Below, in pieces: positions 34,765 through 44,146 of a DNA stretch of 64,000 bases. A model generated the notes under the pieces. The model was not told where the DNA came from. It saw only the letters and a program-made list of their open reading frames with translations, and searched no databases. Source of the stretch: Oscillospiraceae bacterium MB08-C2-2. Lineage in GTDB: Bacteria > Bacillota > Clostridia > Oscillospirales > Ruminococcaceae. The translations under genes were made by a program, and so were the position numbers. Within the stretch, counting starts at the first letter, position 1. The number at the start of each line of letters is the position of its first letter. The stretch covers positions 2,006,944 through 2,070,943 of the forward strand of contig CP141729.1 of assembly GCA_035621215.1 (NCBI GenBank), given 5' to 3'.

Positions 34765-37700
34765 TTATTCCACATCATAGAGCTTGGAAAGCCGCAGCAG
34801 GTGCTCGTATTTATCCGTAGCGGTTTTCTCAGCCTTGGTGAACAGCTCGCCTGCACGATCCGGGAAGGCACGCTCCAAAGCGCTGTAACGAACTTCGCTC
34901 TGGATAAAGTCCTTATAGGAAGCGGTGGGGGCTTTGCTGTCCATCATGAAGGGATTCTTGCCTTCCAGAGTGTTGCGGGGGTCAAACCGGAACAGGTGCC
35001 AGTAGCCGGAAGCTACAGCGCTCTTGATCTCGGTCTGGCTCTTGCCCATACCACCCTTGATGCCGTGGTTGATGCAAGGAGCGTAAGCAATGATGATGGA
35101 AGGACCATTGTAGCTCTCGGCCTCGTTGAAAGCCTTGAGGCACTGGTTGTAATCGGCGCCCTGACCAATCTGAGCCACATAGACATAGCCATAGCTCATA
35201 GCCATTGCAGCCAAGTCTTTTTTCTTGATATCCTTACCAGCAGCAGCAAACTGCGCCACAGCACCGGTAGGAGTGGATTTGGAGGACTGGCCGCCCGTGT
35301 TGGAATAAACCTCGGTATCGAATACCAGAATGTTTACATCCTCGCCGGAAGCGATAACATGATCCAGACCGCCGTAGCCGATATCATAAGCCCAGCCGTC
35401 GCCACCGAAGATCCAGGTGGATTTCTTGGCCAGATAATCCTTATCCTTGAGGATATCCTTGGCTTCTTCACAGCCGCAGGCTTCCAGAGCAGCAATCAGC
35501 TTCTTGCTGGCAGCACCGTTGAGCTTGCCATCTGCCTGAGTGGCCAGATATTCTTCACCGGCAGCCTTAATATCGGCCTTATCGGTGGAAGCAACCAGCT
35601 CGGTTACCTTGGTGATCAGCTTGCCGCGCAGAGCGGACTGAGCCAGGAACATACCATAACCATACTCGGCGTTATCCTCGAACAGGGAATTGCCCCATGC
35701 AGGACCCTGGCCGCTGCGGTTGGTGGTGTAAGGAGTGGAAGGAGAGGAGCCGCCCCAGATGGAGGAGCAGCCTGTGGCATTAGCCAGATACATCCGATCG
35801 CCGAAGAGCTGAGTAACCAGCTTGGCATAAGGAGTTTCGCCGCAGCCTGCGCAGGCGCCGGAGAATTCAAGCAGGGGCTGCTTGAACTGGCTGCCCTTAA
35901 CAGTGGTTTCTTTGAACTTCTCAAGAACCTCAGGCTTTTCGGAAGCATTGAAGCCATAAGCAAAGACTTCCTGCTGCTCAAGCTGAGTATCCAGACGTTT
36001 CATTTCCAGAGCCTTGAGGCCCTTCTTGCCGGGGCAGACATTAGCGCAGGAGCCGCAGCCTGTGCAGTCCAGAACAGAAACAGTCATGCCGAATTTCAGG
36101 CCGGGCATACCAGTCATATCCACCAGCTTGGTGCCGGCAGGAGCCTTGGCAGCTTCTTCCTCGGTGAGAACCATAGGACGAATAACGGCATGAGGGCAGA
36201 CATAGGCGCAGAAGTTACACTGGATGCAGTTTTCGGGAACCCAGCAGGGAGTATCAATGGCAATGCCGCGCTTCTCAAAAGCAGAGGAGCCCAGAGGCAC
36301 ATGGCCATCTTCACGGCCGTCAAATACAGAAACAGGCAGGGTATCACCCTTCTGAGCATTGACAGGGATCAGGATGTTGTTGACATAGTCAATCAGATCC
36401 TTGTTCTCGCCAACAGCCTTCTGGTGCTGGATGCCGCCGGAAGCGGTCTTCCAGGAATCGGGAACCTTGACTTCAACAACGCCGGTCATACCGCGGTCAA
36501 TGGCGTTGTGGTTCATGGCGACAACCTTCTCGCCCTTCTTGCCGTAGGAAACGGTAGCAGCGTCCTTCATATACTTAACAGCATCCTCAGCGGGGATGAT
36601 GCTGGCCAGCTTGAAGAAAGCAGACTGGAGGATGGTGTTGACACGGCCGCCCAGACCCAGCTCCTTCGCAATTTCAACACCGTCGATGGTGTAGAACTTA
36701 ATGTTGTTGTCGGCAATGTATTTCTTGTTATCGCCGGGCAGATGAGCTTCCAGCTCTTCCATGGACCAGCCGCAGTTCAGCAGGAAGGTGCCGCCGGGCT
36801 TCAAGTCGGAGATCATATCGTACTTACCGATATAAGAAGGATTGTGGCAGGCCACAAAATCCGCCTGATTGATCAGGTAGGTGGACTTAATGGGGGATTT
36901 ACCGAACCGCAGGTGGGAAACGGTAACACCGCCGGATTTCTTGGAGTCATAGGAGAAATAAGCCTGTGCATACATGTCGGTGTGGTCACCGATGATTTTG
37001 ATGGAGTTCTTGTTGGCGCCAACAGTACCGTCTGCGCCCAGACCCCAGAACTTGCAGCTGGTGGTGCCGGCAGGAGCGGTGTTGGGATGCTCTTTGGCTT
37101 CGAGGGAGAGGTAGGTTACATCGTCGGTGATGCCAACGGTGAAGCGCTTCTTCTCACCGGCCTCTGCGTTCTTGTAGATCGCCAGAACATCGCCGGGGAA
37201 GGTATCCTTAGAACCCAGACCATAGCGGCCGGAGTATACAGGAACAGCATCAAACTTGGAGTTTTTGAGAGCCAGCACAGTATCAAGATACAGGGGCTCA
37301 CCCAGAGAACCGGGCTCCTTAGTGCGGTCCAGAACAGAGATGGTCTTGACCGAATCAGGGATAGCGTCAATCAGCTTGTCAGCGCAGAATGGGCGATACA
37401 GGCGAACCTTGACCAGACCCACCTTCTGACCCTTGGAAGCAAGGTAATCAACGGTCTCTTCAATAGCGCCGCAGACAGAGCCCATGGCAATGATTACATG
37501 CTCGGCATCGGGAGCGCCATAGTAGTTGAACAGAGCATAATCGGTGCCGATCTTCTTGTTGACCTGACCCATATAGTCTTCAACAATAGCAGGAAGGGCA
37601 TCGTAGAACTTGTTGCCGGCTTCTCTTGCCTGGAAGAAAATGTCAGGGTTCTGAGCGGTACCTCTCTGGATGGGATGCTCGGGGTTAAGGGCTTTTCTGC

Positions 37701-38310
37701 GGAAGGTATCCACAGCGTCCATATCCACCATCTCGGCCAGATCTTTGTAATCCCAGACTTCGATTTTATCCAGCTCATGAGAAGTGCGGAAGCCATCAAA
37801 GAAATGCAGGAACGGCACCCGGCCCTTAATAGCGCAAAGGTGAGCCACAGCGCCCAGATCCATAACCTCTTGCACACTGCTGGAAGCCAGCATGGCGTAA
37901 CCGGTCTGGCGGCAGGCGTAAACGTCGGAATGGTCACCAAAGATGGAAAGAGCGTGGGAAGCGAGGGCACGGGCAGAAACATGCATAACGCTAGGCAGAA
38001 GCTCACCAGCCATTTTATACATGTTGGGGATCATCAGCAGAAGACCCTGAGAAGCGGTGTAGGTGGTGGTCAGAGCACCGGCTGCCAAAGAGCCGTGAAC
38101 CGAACCTGCGGCACCTGCCTCAGACTGCATTTCGGCAACCTTAACGGTTTGGCCGAAAATGTTCTTGAGCCCAGATGCAGACCATTTATCAACGGCCTCC
38201 GCCATGTTGGAAGATGGGGTGATGGGATAAATGGCAGCCACTTCTGTAAACGCATAAGATACATGCGCCGCAGCGGTGTTGCCGTCCATGGTTTTCATTT
38301 TTCTTGCCAT
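34765..38310 (-). CDS. nifJ: Pyruvate:ferredoxin (flavodoxin) oxidoreductase
   Basis: 1181 residues, a single-chain PFOR. It oxidises pyruvate to acetyl-CoA and CO2 with ferredoxin reduction. Domains in order: TPP/pyrimidine domain (YPITPSSNMAE), gamma domain, two 4Fe-4S motifs (CIQCNFCAYVCP and CTGCGSCANVCP, about 695-760), and the C-terminal TPP domain (GDGWAYDIGYGG, NTGGQSSKSTPTGA). ATG follows GAGGGAGG. Codon use is so biased that the opposite strand is open for nearly the whole length. Confidence 0.97.
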   Translation of the reverse strand: MARKMKTMDGNTAAAHVSYAFTEVAAIYPITPSSNMAEAVDKWSASGLKNIFGQTVKVAEMQSEAGAAGSVHGSLAAGALTTTYTASQGLLLMIPNMYKMAGELLPSVMHVSARALASHALSIFGDHSDVYACRQTGYAMLASSSVQEVMDLGAVAHLCAIKGRVPFLHFFDGFRTSHELDKIEVWDYKDLAEMVDMDAVDTFRRKALNPEHPIQRGTAQNPDIFFQAREAGNKFYDALPAIVEDYMGQVNKKIGTDYALFNYYGAPDAEHVIIAMGSVCGAIEETVDYLASKGQKVGLVKVRLYRPFCADKLIDAIPDSVKTISVLDRTKEPGSLGEPLYLDTVLALKNSKFDAVPVYSGRYGLGSKDTFPGDVLAIYKNAEAGEKKRFTVGITDDVTYLSLEAKEHPNTAPAGTTSCKFWGLGADGTVGANKNSIKIIGDHTDMYAQAYFSYDSKKSGGVTVSHLRFGKSPIKSTYLINQADFVACHNPSYIGKYDMISDLKPGGTFLLNCGWSMEELEAHLPGDNKKYIADNNIKFYTIDGVEIAKELGLGGRVNTILQSAFFKLASIIPAEDAVKYMKDAATVSYGKKGEKVVAMNHNAIDRGMTGVVEVKVPDSWKTASGGIQHQKAVGENKDLIDYVNNILIPVNAQKGDTLPVSVFDGREDGHVPLGSSAFEKRGIAIDTPCWVPENCIQCNFCAYVCPHAVIRPMVLTEEEAAKAPAGTKLVDMTGMPGLKFGMTVSVLDCTGCGSCANVCPGKKGLKALEMKRLDTQLEQQEVFAYGFNASEKPEVLEKFKETTVKGSQFKQPLLEFSGACAGCGETPYAKLVTQLFGDRMYLANATGCSSIWGGSSPSTPYTTNRSGQGPAWGNSLFEDNAEYGYGMFLAQSALRGKLITKVTELVASTDKADIKAAGEEYLATQADGKLNGAASKKLIAALEACGCEEAKDILKDKDYLAKKSTWIFGGDGWAYDIGYGGLDHVIASGEDVNILVFDTEVYSNTGGQSSKSTPTGAVAQFAAAGKDIKKKDLAAMAMSYGYVYVAQIGQGADYNQCLKAFNEAESYNGPSIIIAYAPCINHGIKGGMGKSQTEIKSAVASGYWHLFRFDPRNTLEGKNPFMMDSKAPTASYKDFIQSEVRYSALERAFPDRAGELFTKAEKTATDKYEHLLRLSKLYDVE

Positions 38311-38429
38311 TTCTAAAATTTTCCTCCCTCTGTGTGTTCAGCATTTCTTACCTAACAAGTAATGATAAAAAATAAACAATGTGAGGCGATGCAAAATGCC
38401 CCTAACGCCCATATCGCAATTTTTAGGAG

Positions 38430-38438
38430 ATTATAACA
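38430..38438 (-). promoter_or_regulatory. Extended -10 promoter of nifJ
   Basis: On the minus strand TGTTATAAT gives an extended -10 about 120 bases before the start codon. No good -35 is seen. The long leader is AT-rich. Confidence 0.55.
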
Positions 38439-38647
38439 ATATTGGACGAATCTTCTTAGATATTACCATCTTTGACCTGAAAAGTAAAGATTAACATGCG
38501 AAATTTGTAATGACATGCATGCCGTTTTTTTCTGACATCTTGCCTACATCTTTGAGCGCCATTTAATTGACAGCCTTTCCAAAAGCGGGTAAACTGTTTT
38601 TACGTCTTTTTTCTATAAAAAAAGAGCATAGCTATGCGCTACGCTCT

Positions 38648-38832
38648 TCAGACTGTAGATATAATTGCCTTTAACTTGAAAGCTTTATGATTTTGATGCG
38701 TAATTCTTCCGCAGTCGAATTTATTTCGACGCAGGAATCCCACTTTTTGCGCCGGAGCGGCGCAATCCGGGGGGGATATGGGGGGCATTGGATGCCCCCC
38801 ATAAAGGGTGTAGACTTTTTGTCTACACCCTC
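38648..38832 (+). repeat. Palindromic element B, copy B2, flanked by 27-bp direct repeats
   Basis: Runs from CAGACTGTAGATATAA to TTGTCTACACCCTC with internal parts GTAATTCTTCCGCAGTCGAA, TTCGACGCAGGAATCCC, GCGCC-GGCGC, the GGGGGGCATTGGATGCCCCC palindrome and a terminal GGGTGTAGAC hairpin. Flanks 38621-38647 and 38833-38859 are identical 27-base copies of the hairpin next to the AraC gene. Confidence 0.9.
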
Positions 38833-38859
38833 AAAGAGCATAGCTATGCGCTACGCTCT
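38833..38859 (-). terminator. Hairpin after the AraC gene, duplicated at 38621-38647
   Basis: AGAGCGTAGCGCATAGCTAT hairpin downstream of the stop at 38884. The outer copy (38621-38647) is the one followed by TTTTTTTAT on the minus strand, so it was presumably the original terminator before element B2 separated them. Confidence 0.7.
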
Positions 38860-38883
38860 CGGCTTTTGGCAAGCCCTTTTGCA

Positions 38884-39750
38884 TTATTTTTCAACCGGCA
38901 CCCAGATATAGCAGAGATAATCCTCGCTGGATTGATCGCCATCGGTGTAGACCTCGATATCCGGGGCATTAGCATACCGGTAGCCACTGCCCGGCAGCCA
39001 CTCGGTCATAATGCGCTCCTGCATTCTTTGTATAGCGAAAGGCATGGCGCCTCTGCATTCAAAAACCGCCCACGTTCCAGCCGGCACTTGGTATTCTTCC
39101 GTGCCTTCTAAAACAGGCTGACTGCTGGAAACCGCAATGTAATAATCAAAGCGGCCTTCTTTTTGCCAGTCGCCCACACAAACACCCAGAACACCCATGG
39201 GCTCCTGATTCATAATTGTGCACAGTCTGGGAACAATTCCCTCCTGATGCTGCTGGGCCCAGAACTGGGGAATGAGAGAAAAGCCTTCTTGCTTTTCCGG
39301 GCTCCAGGGGCAGCTTATTTTGGGGCCTACGATACGGAATGCTTCTTTTTCCACAATGCTGTAATTCATTTCAGCTTCACCTCGTATGGTAATTTTAAAG
39401 CTGATGGGCTGGTAGGCTTTCAAGCTGACACCCTTTTGCCGTGCTCCGGAAGGCGAGATCCCGTGTATGCTCTGAAAGGCACGGTTAAAAGCGGTGGGGG
39501 AATCATAACCATACTTTAGGGCAATATCGATGATTTTATCCTCGCTGTTCTGCAAATCAAAAGCGGCTCTGGTCATTCTGCGCCTGCGGATATACTCAGA
39601 CAGAAGCACCCCCGCCATATAGGAAAACATCCGCTGGAAATGAAAGCCGGAGCAGCAGACAATCTGGGCAATTTCCTCCAGATGGATTTCCGAATCCAGA
39701 TTATCCTCAATATATCGCAGTGCACTGTTCAGTTGAGAGACCCAATCCAT
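38884..39750 (-). CDS. AraC-family regulator with GyrI-like effector domain
   Basis: 288 residues from ATG 39750 (GGAGGTTGATGGT). The AraC DNA-binding domain is N-terminal (about 8-105: EEIAQIVCCSGFHFQRMFSYMAG, ALKYGYDSPTAFNRAFQSIHGISPSGAR), followed by a GyrI/effector-binding domain (about 130-288) ending ...DYLCYIWVPVEK. This is the Rob/SoxS-like order, which usually senses small hydrophobic molecules. Longer upstream frames lack a ribosome site. Confidence 0.92.
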   Translation of the reverse strand: MDWVSQLNSALRYIEDNLDSEIHLEEIAQIVCCSGFHFQRMFSYMAGVLLSEYIRRRRMTRAAFDLQNSEDKIIDIALKYGYDSPTAFNRAFQSIHGISPSGARQKGVSLKAYQPISFKITIRGEAEMNYSIVEKEAFRIVGPKISCPWSPEKQEGFSLIPQFWAQQHQEGIVPRLCTIMNQEPMGVLGVCVGDWQKEGRFDYYIAVSSSQPVLEGTEEYQVPAGTWAVFECRGAMPFAIQRMQERIMTEWLPGSGYRYANAPDIEVYTDGDQSSEDYLCYIWVPVEK

Positions 39751-39892
39751 ACCATCAACCTCCACCAATAGGCTACTCTTTTTTGTAAGCTCCTTCCTCT
39801 GATTTTCTGCCGGATTCAGAGAGCCCGTTTGTTTTTGTTTTTTATTATACCATAAAATTGCTTTCCATGGCTTTACAAATCCCACTTTTCTT

Positions 39893-40116
39893 ACTTCCGC
39901 GCTCATGCCGTGCGGTTGGCACATCCTTTCAGTCGCTTGCATTTTCTGCGGAAAATGCACAAGTGGCTTTCGCAGGGCTTCAGCCACGAAGCGCCTCATG
40001 GGGGAACTCGTTCCCCCATGAACCCCCTCCAGCCTCCGGTGGGGATAAACCCGTGGTTTTCTTTTATTTATGCCGCACAGGCAATGCCTTTCTTTTTAGC
40101 TGAAAAAGAAAGGCAT
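39893..40116. repeat. Dispersed composite palindromic repeat, copy A2
   Basis: Second long copy of the family at 19368-19555. GCGCTCATGCCGTGCGG comes first here, then CTTGCATTTTCTGCGG, the CATGGGGGAA/TTCCCCCATG hairpin, CCCCCTCC-GCCTCCGG-GGGG and a perfect 14-bp hairpin (40084-40097/40103-40116). Non-coding. Confidence 0.75.
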
Positions 40117-40224
40117 CAAAGAAAAAAGCCTCCTCTGGCGGCAGGCAGAGCCTTTTATTCTTATATAATTATCCTCCCGACAGGGAAAAATCAAATAAAC
40201 TTATCTTATTTAAGGAGTCTCCCT

Positions 40225-40659
40225 ATGGAAAAGAAACAGCGGCCTTTTCTTCGCTGGCAGGAGCTGGTGCTTCTGCTGGTGCTGGTCTGCGGGCTGCTTT
40301 GGTGGAAGTACCAGCGCCCGGCAGGTGCAACTGCTCAACTCTATATTGGCAACCAGGCGGTTATGGCCCTCAAGCTGGATTCCACCGTCAGACGCATTGA
40401 CCTTGCCGAGGAATACGGTGTGCCGGTTTCGCTGGAAATATCCGGGGGAAAGCTGCGGTTTGTGGATGTGGACTGCCCCGACCACCTATGTGAAAAAACA
40501 GGCTGGATTTCCCAAGAGGGAGAAAGCGTGGTCTGCCTGCCCAACCGGGTGGCAGCGGTGATTGCCCAGTCAGGCCCGGCCGGAACCGGCGTTGCCGGTT
40601 CTTTGCCGCCTCTGGCGGCTTCCACGCCCCATTGGGGCGGGGAACGGCCGGGCCGGTGA
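40225..40659 (+). CDS. NusG domain II-containing membrane-anchored protein
   Basis: 144 residues from ATG 40225 behind TAAGGAG. One membrane segment (about 13-29) precedes a NusG-II-like beta domain (IDLAEEYGVPVSLEISGGKLRFVDVDCPDHLCEKTGWI), which contains the family's CPDHLCxxxGWI motif. Short extracytoplasmic proteins of this family are of unknown role. Its low-complexity tail (PPLAASTPHWGGERPGR) looks like read-through into non-coding DNA. Confidence 0.85.
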   Translation: MEKKQRPFLRWQELVLLLVLVCGLLWWKYQRPAGATAQLYIGNQAVMALKLDSTVRRIDLAEEYGVPVSLEISGGKLRFVDVDCPDHLCEKTGWISQEGESVVCLPNRVAAVIAQSGPAGTGVAGSLPPLAASTPHWGGERPGR

Positions 40660-40895
40660 GGCCTTCCGCCCCGCCTTGCCAGGACAGAACAGCTTATGCT
40701 GTGCAGTCGACAAAATCCTGCAAATGAAACTTGTGAAAAGGGCGGGATTCTGTTATACTTAAGCCAGTTTGAAATGGATCATACAATCGAGGTATAGCGG
40801 CCTGCGAGGCCGGCGGGAGACAGCAGGGCAATGCCCTCCCCTATCTTCCCAGCGATTCCCCAAGGGGAAACCCACCCGATTCAGGAGGAATAACA
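40660..40895 (+). promoter_or_regulatory. proB upstream region with promoter
   Basis: TTGTGA (40731-40736) and TATACT (40754-40759), 17-base spacer, give a promoter with a leader of about 130 bases. The leader has short G/C-rich hairpins (GGGCAATGCCC at 40827-40837, TTCCCCAAGGGGAA at 40854-40867). No known riboswitch is recognisable. Confidence 0.65.
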
Positions 40896-41693
40896 GTGTC
40901 AAACTGTTTTGAAAATGCAAAGAAAATAGTCATCAAGGTGGGCAGCTCCACCCTGACCCACGATACAGGTTTAGTGAACATTCGCCGGATGGAATCCCTT
41001 GTTAAGGTGCTGGCCGATCTGGCCAACAGCGGCCGGGAGATCATTCTGGTCACCTCTGGTGCACAGGCGGTGGGCGTGGGTAAGCTGGGCCTGCCCGGCA
41101 AACCAAAGGATACCCCTTCCCGTCAGGCTGTAGCGGCTGTGGGCCAATGTGAGCTGATGTATCTTTACGATAACCTGTTCAGTGAATACAACCGCACCGT
41201 GGCACAGGTTCTGCTGACCAAGGATATCATCAACGATGAGCACCCCAAGCAAAATGTAACCAACACCTTTGACCGCTTGCTGGCCATGAAAGTCATCCCC
41301 ATTGTCAACGAAAACGATACCGTTTCTTACGAAGAGATTGAAATTGGAGATAACGATACCCTTTCAGCCATTGTGGCTCAGATTATCGGCGCCGATCTTC
41401 TCATTATCCTCAGCGACATTGAGGGGCTTTATTCCGATAATCCCCGAGTCAACCCAGAAGCCAAGCTGGTTCCGGTGGTGGAGCGCATTGACGACAGCAT
41501 TCGCAGCATGGCCTGCGGCGTGGGAAGCAACCGGGGAACCGGCGGCATGATCACCAAAATTCACGCAGCGGAAATTGCTACGCAAAACGGCGTGGATATG
41601 GCCATCGTCTGCGGCGAAAACCCAAAAATCCTTTACGACTTGCTGGAAGGCAAGCCCCATGGAACCCATTTCATGGCACAGCCCCGCTCATAA
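40896..41693 (+). CDS. proB: Glutamate 5-kinase, short form without PUA domain
   Basis: 265 residues from GTG 40896 behind AGGAGG. First step of proline synthesis, phosphorylating glutamate. The amino-acid kinase fold is complete (IVIKVGSSTLT, VTSGAQAVGVGKLGL, NENDTVSYEEIEIGDNDTLSAIVA, GTGGMITKIHAAEIA). The C-terminal PUA domain of the E. coli-type enzyme is absent, as in many Firmicutes. proA follows 44 bases later. Confidence 0.96.
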   Translation: MSNCFENAKKIVIKVGSSTLTHDTGLVNIRRMESLVKVLADLANSGREIILVTSGAQAVGVGKLGLPGKPKDTPSRQAVAAVGQCELMYLYDNLFSEYNRTVAQVLLTKDIINDEHPKQNVTNTFDRLLAMKVIPIVNENDTVSYEEIEIGDNDTLSAIVAQIIGADLLIILSDIEGLYSDNPRVNPEAKLVPVVERIDDSIRSMACGVGSNRGTGGMITKIHAAEIATQNGVDMAIVCGENPKILYDLLEGKPHGTHFMAQPRS

Positions 41694-41737
41694 CGCATAC
41701 ACGGTCTAAACTACATGATTAACTAGGAGGGATCGGC

Positions 41738-42985
41738 ATGACTGCCACCGAACAACTGGGAGCCCGGGCCAAGGCCAGCTCTATATCTCTTGCGCAGCTT
41801 CCAGAGGGAGAAAAAAACAGAGCGCTGGCGGCCATTGCGCTGGGCCTTTCTCAAAACATCGAAGCCATACTCCGGGCCAATGAGCTGGATTTGGAGGAAG
41901 CGGGCCAAAACGGCATGTCCACCGCTATGCAGGATCGCCTGCGCCTGACCCCCCAGCGGATGGAAGGCATTGTGGCTGCCATCCATGAGGTATCTGCCTT
42001 GCCCGAACCGGTGGGCCGGGTGCTGGATGGGCAGAATCGCCCCAACGGCCTGCAAATTTTCCGGGTAACCGTCCCCTTCGGCGTGGTGGGTATTATCTAT
42101 GAGGCCCGCCCCAACGTAACGGTGGATACCGCTGTTCTGTGCCTGAAATCCGGCAACACCTGCATTCTGCGGGGAGGCCGGGAGGCTTTTCACTCCAACA
42201 AAGCGCTGGTTGACAGTATGCGCCACTCGTTGGAAGAAGCGGGCTTTGATCCCGATTATATCCTGCTCATTGAGGATACCAGCCGTCAATCCGCCGCAGA
42301 GCTGATGACCCTCACCGCCTATCTGGATTTGCTGGTTCCCCGTGGGGGTGCCGGGCTGATCCGTTCGGTGGTGGAAAATGCCCGGGTTCCCGTTATTGAA
42401 ACCGGGCTGGGCAACTGCCATATATACATTGATAAAGACGCTGATCTGGAAATGGCGGCTTCTATTACAGACAACGCCAAGACCTCCCGCCCCAGCGTGT
42501 GCAATGCCTGTGAAACGGTGCTTTGCCACGAGGCTGTGGCGGCCGAATTCCTCCCCATGATGAAACAGCGGCTGGATGCCCACAACGTGGATCTGCGGGG
42601 CTGCCCCCAAACCCGTGCCATTTTAGGCGCCTCGGTGCTGGAAGCCACAGAAGAGGATTTTGCCACCGAATACGATGATTATATTCTGGCAATCCGTGTG
42701 GTTCCGGATATTGAAGAGGCACTCCGGCACATTGAACGTTATTCCACCCGCCATTCCGAGGCGATTATTACGGAAAGCCTAAAAGCAAGCCGCCTGTTCA
42801 CCAGCCGGGTGGATAGCGCCGCTGTATATGTCAACGCCTCCACCCGCTTTACCGATGGCGGAGAGTTCGGGCTGGGCGCCGAGCTGGGCATTTCCACCCA
42901 AAAGCTGCACGCAAGAGGCCCCATGGGGCTGACCCATTTAACCAGCTACAAATACATCATTACCGGGAACGGCCAGATTCGTTAG
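41738..42985 (+). CDS. proA: Glutamate-5-semialdehyde dehydrogenase
   Basis: 415 residues. Reduces glutamyl phosphate to the semialdehyde with NADPH. The catalytic Cys is in PSVCNACETVL; GVVGIIYEARPNVTVD and LGAELGISTQKLHARGPMGL are family signatures. ATG follows TAGGAGGGATC. Second gene of the proBA operon. Confidence 0.97.
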   Translation: MTATEQLGARAKASSISLAQLPEGEKNRALAAIALGLSQNIEAILRANELDLEEAGQNGMSTAMQDRLRLTPQRMEGIVAAIHEVSALPEPVGRVLDGQNRPNGLQIFRVTVPFGVVGIIYEARPNVTVDTAVLCLKSGNTCILRGGREAFHSNKALVDSMRHSLEEAGFDPDYILLIEDTSRQSAAELMTLTAYLDLLVPRGGAGLIRSVVENARVPVIETGLGNCHIYIDKDADLEMAASITDNAKTSRPSVCNACETVLCHEAVAAEFLPMMKQRLDAHNVDLRGCPQTRAILGASVLEATEEDFATEYDDYILAIRVVPDIEEALRHIERYSTRHSEAIITESLKASRLFTSRVDSAAVYVNASTRFTDGGEFGLGAELGISTQKLHARGPMGLTHLTSYKYIITGNGQIR

Positions 42986-43027
42986 AAATGGCCTTTGATC
43001 CCGGCGGCAGAATGGAGCGATATAACC

Positions 43028-43735
43028 ATGGAAATACACAAGAAACGCCGCAGGCGTTATGCCGCACCCATTGGCGGCGTTTTCATTCTCATAGCCCTGA
43101 TCGGGGTGATCACCATTGTGGTGGGCAGCATTGGGTTAACCACCCGGATGCTGGATAACTCCAAGGAAAAAACCATGTTCGAAAGGCTGATCCGCCCGGT
43201 TGTTATGTTCAACCCGGTGCCCTTTGAGAAAGCCACCGATCTGGACCCCACCTCTCTTTTGCAGTACAGCATGTGGGCTACTCTTTCCGGTGAAAAGGGC
43301 AGCACCTTTGTTATGGGCGAAAATGCCACCCTGACCATCCCCGCCTCCGATCTGGATGTAGCGGCCTCCAAGCTGCTGGGGCCTGAGGTCAAGCTGGAGC
43401 ACAAATCCTTTGGCGATTACCTTTCCCCCTATACCTACGATCCGGAGACTGCCTCCTATTATGTACCGGTAACCGGCGATCTGTTTGTTTATTCCCCGGT
43501 GGTGGTGGATATTCAGCGGGATAAGGAGTTTTATAACCTGACTGTGGGTTATATCCCACCTGATACGGCATGGACCACCGATTTTGTGGGCAACAAAAAC
43601 GCCCGCAAACCGGATAAGTTTTCCACTTATGTGATGCGTAAGGTTAAAAACGATTACCAGCTGGTGGCGGTTCGTGACCTTCCTTCGGAAGAAAATACCC
43701 GTCTACTGGCAGAATATAACCCCGATGCCCGGTAA
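43028..43735 (+). CDS. Membrane-anchored protein of unknown function
   Basis: 235 residues from ATG 43028 (GGAG 10 bases upstream). A basic N-terminus (HKKRRRRYAAP) precedes one membrane segment (about 15-37), so the remaining ~195 residues should be outside the cytoplasm. No recognised domain. It follows proA by 42 bases and precedes the monooxygenase-like gene by 12 bases, so it may be co-transcribed with proBA. Confidence 0.85.
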   Translation: MEIHKKRRRRYAAPIGGVFILIALIGVITIVVGSIGLTTRMLDNSKEKTMFERLIRPVVMFNPVPFEKATDLDPTSLLQYSMWATLSGEKGSTFVMGENATLTIPASDLDVAASKLLGPEVKLEHKSFGDYLSPYTYDPETASYYVPVTGDLFVYSPVVVDIQRDKEFYNLTVGYIPPDTAWTTDFVGNKNARKPDKFSTYVMRKVKNDYQLVAVRDLPSEENTRLLAEYNPDAR

Positions 43736-43747
43736 GGAGCTTTTGTA

Positions 43748-44071
43748 GTGAAAAAAATATTTGATGCGCCTTATTATGCTGTCATTTTTAAATCCAAGCG
43801 AAGCTCCGGCGACAACGGCTATGATGAAATGGCTCGGCAGATGCTTATGAAGGCGGAATTGCAGGAGGGCTTTTTGGGAATCGACAGTGTCCGAGGTTCC
43901 GATGGAATCGGCATCACAGTTTCCTATTGGGCCAGTTTGGAAAACATTGAAAAATGGAAGCACGACACCCTGCATATGCAGGCCAAGGCCGGTGGCCGGG
44001 CCAAATGGTATGAGGATTATACCATTCGCATCTGCAAGGTCGAATACGACAATGAATTTTCAAAGAAATAG
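43748..44071 (+). CDS. Antibiotic-biosynthesis-monooxygenase (ABM)-like protein
   Basis: 107 residues from GTG 43748 behind AAGGAGC. YYAVIFKSKRS ... ARQMLMKAELQEGFLGIDSVRG ... GITVSYWASLENIEKWKHDTLHMQAK is the ferredoxin-like ABM pattern with the conserved W and H-containing helix. The family includes quinone or heme-degrading monooxygenases and many uncharacterised proteins. Followed by a strong terminator. Confidence 0.88.
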   Translation: MKKIFDAPYYAVIFKSKRSSGDNGYDEMARQMLMKAELQEGFLGIDSVRGSDGIGITVSYWASLENIEKWKHDTLHMQAKAGGRAKWYEDYTIRICKVEYDNEFSKK

Positions 44072-44080
44072 CAACGAGCA

Positions 44081-44112
44081 AAAGGAGCTGTCAACGACAG
44101 CTCCTTTTTTCT
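44081..44112 (+). terminator. Rho-independent terminator
   Basis: AAAGGAGCTGTC (44081-44092), AAC loop, perfect complement to 44107, then T-rich CTTTTTC. Ends the proBA-ABM transcript. Confidence 0.92.
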
Positions 44113-44117
44113 TTTTC

Positions 44118-44146
44118 TTGTATTGGGAGGAAAAATATGGTATTGT
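44118..44146 (+). promoter_or_regulatory. Promoter of the predicted type I toxin mRNA
   Basis: TTGTAT (44118-44123) and TATTGT (44141-44146) with a 17-base spacer. Initiation near 44152 would start the mRNA almost exactly at the 5' element (44154-44164) that pairs with its 3' end. Confidence 0.6.

Noticed and set aside
34801-38316. 1171-codon open frame antisense to the PFOR gene
   Set aside because: It mirrors nifJ almost exactly; its product has no recognisable domain and no ribosome site. It results from the strong codon bias of nifJ, which avoids codons giving stops on the other strand.
38788-39111. Short frames through element B2 (MDAPHK-type) also seen at B3
   Set aside because: They recur only because the repeat recurs; the frames end differently and have no ribosome site.
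40770-40895. Riboswitch upstream of proB
   Set aside because: Leader is structured, but no motif of a known riboswitch class could be identified.
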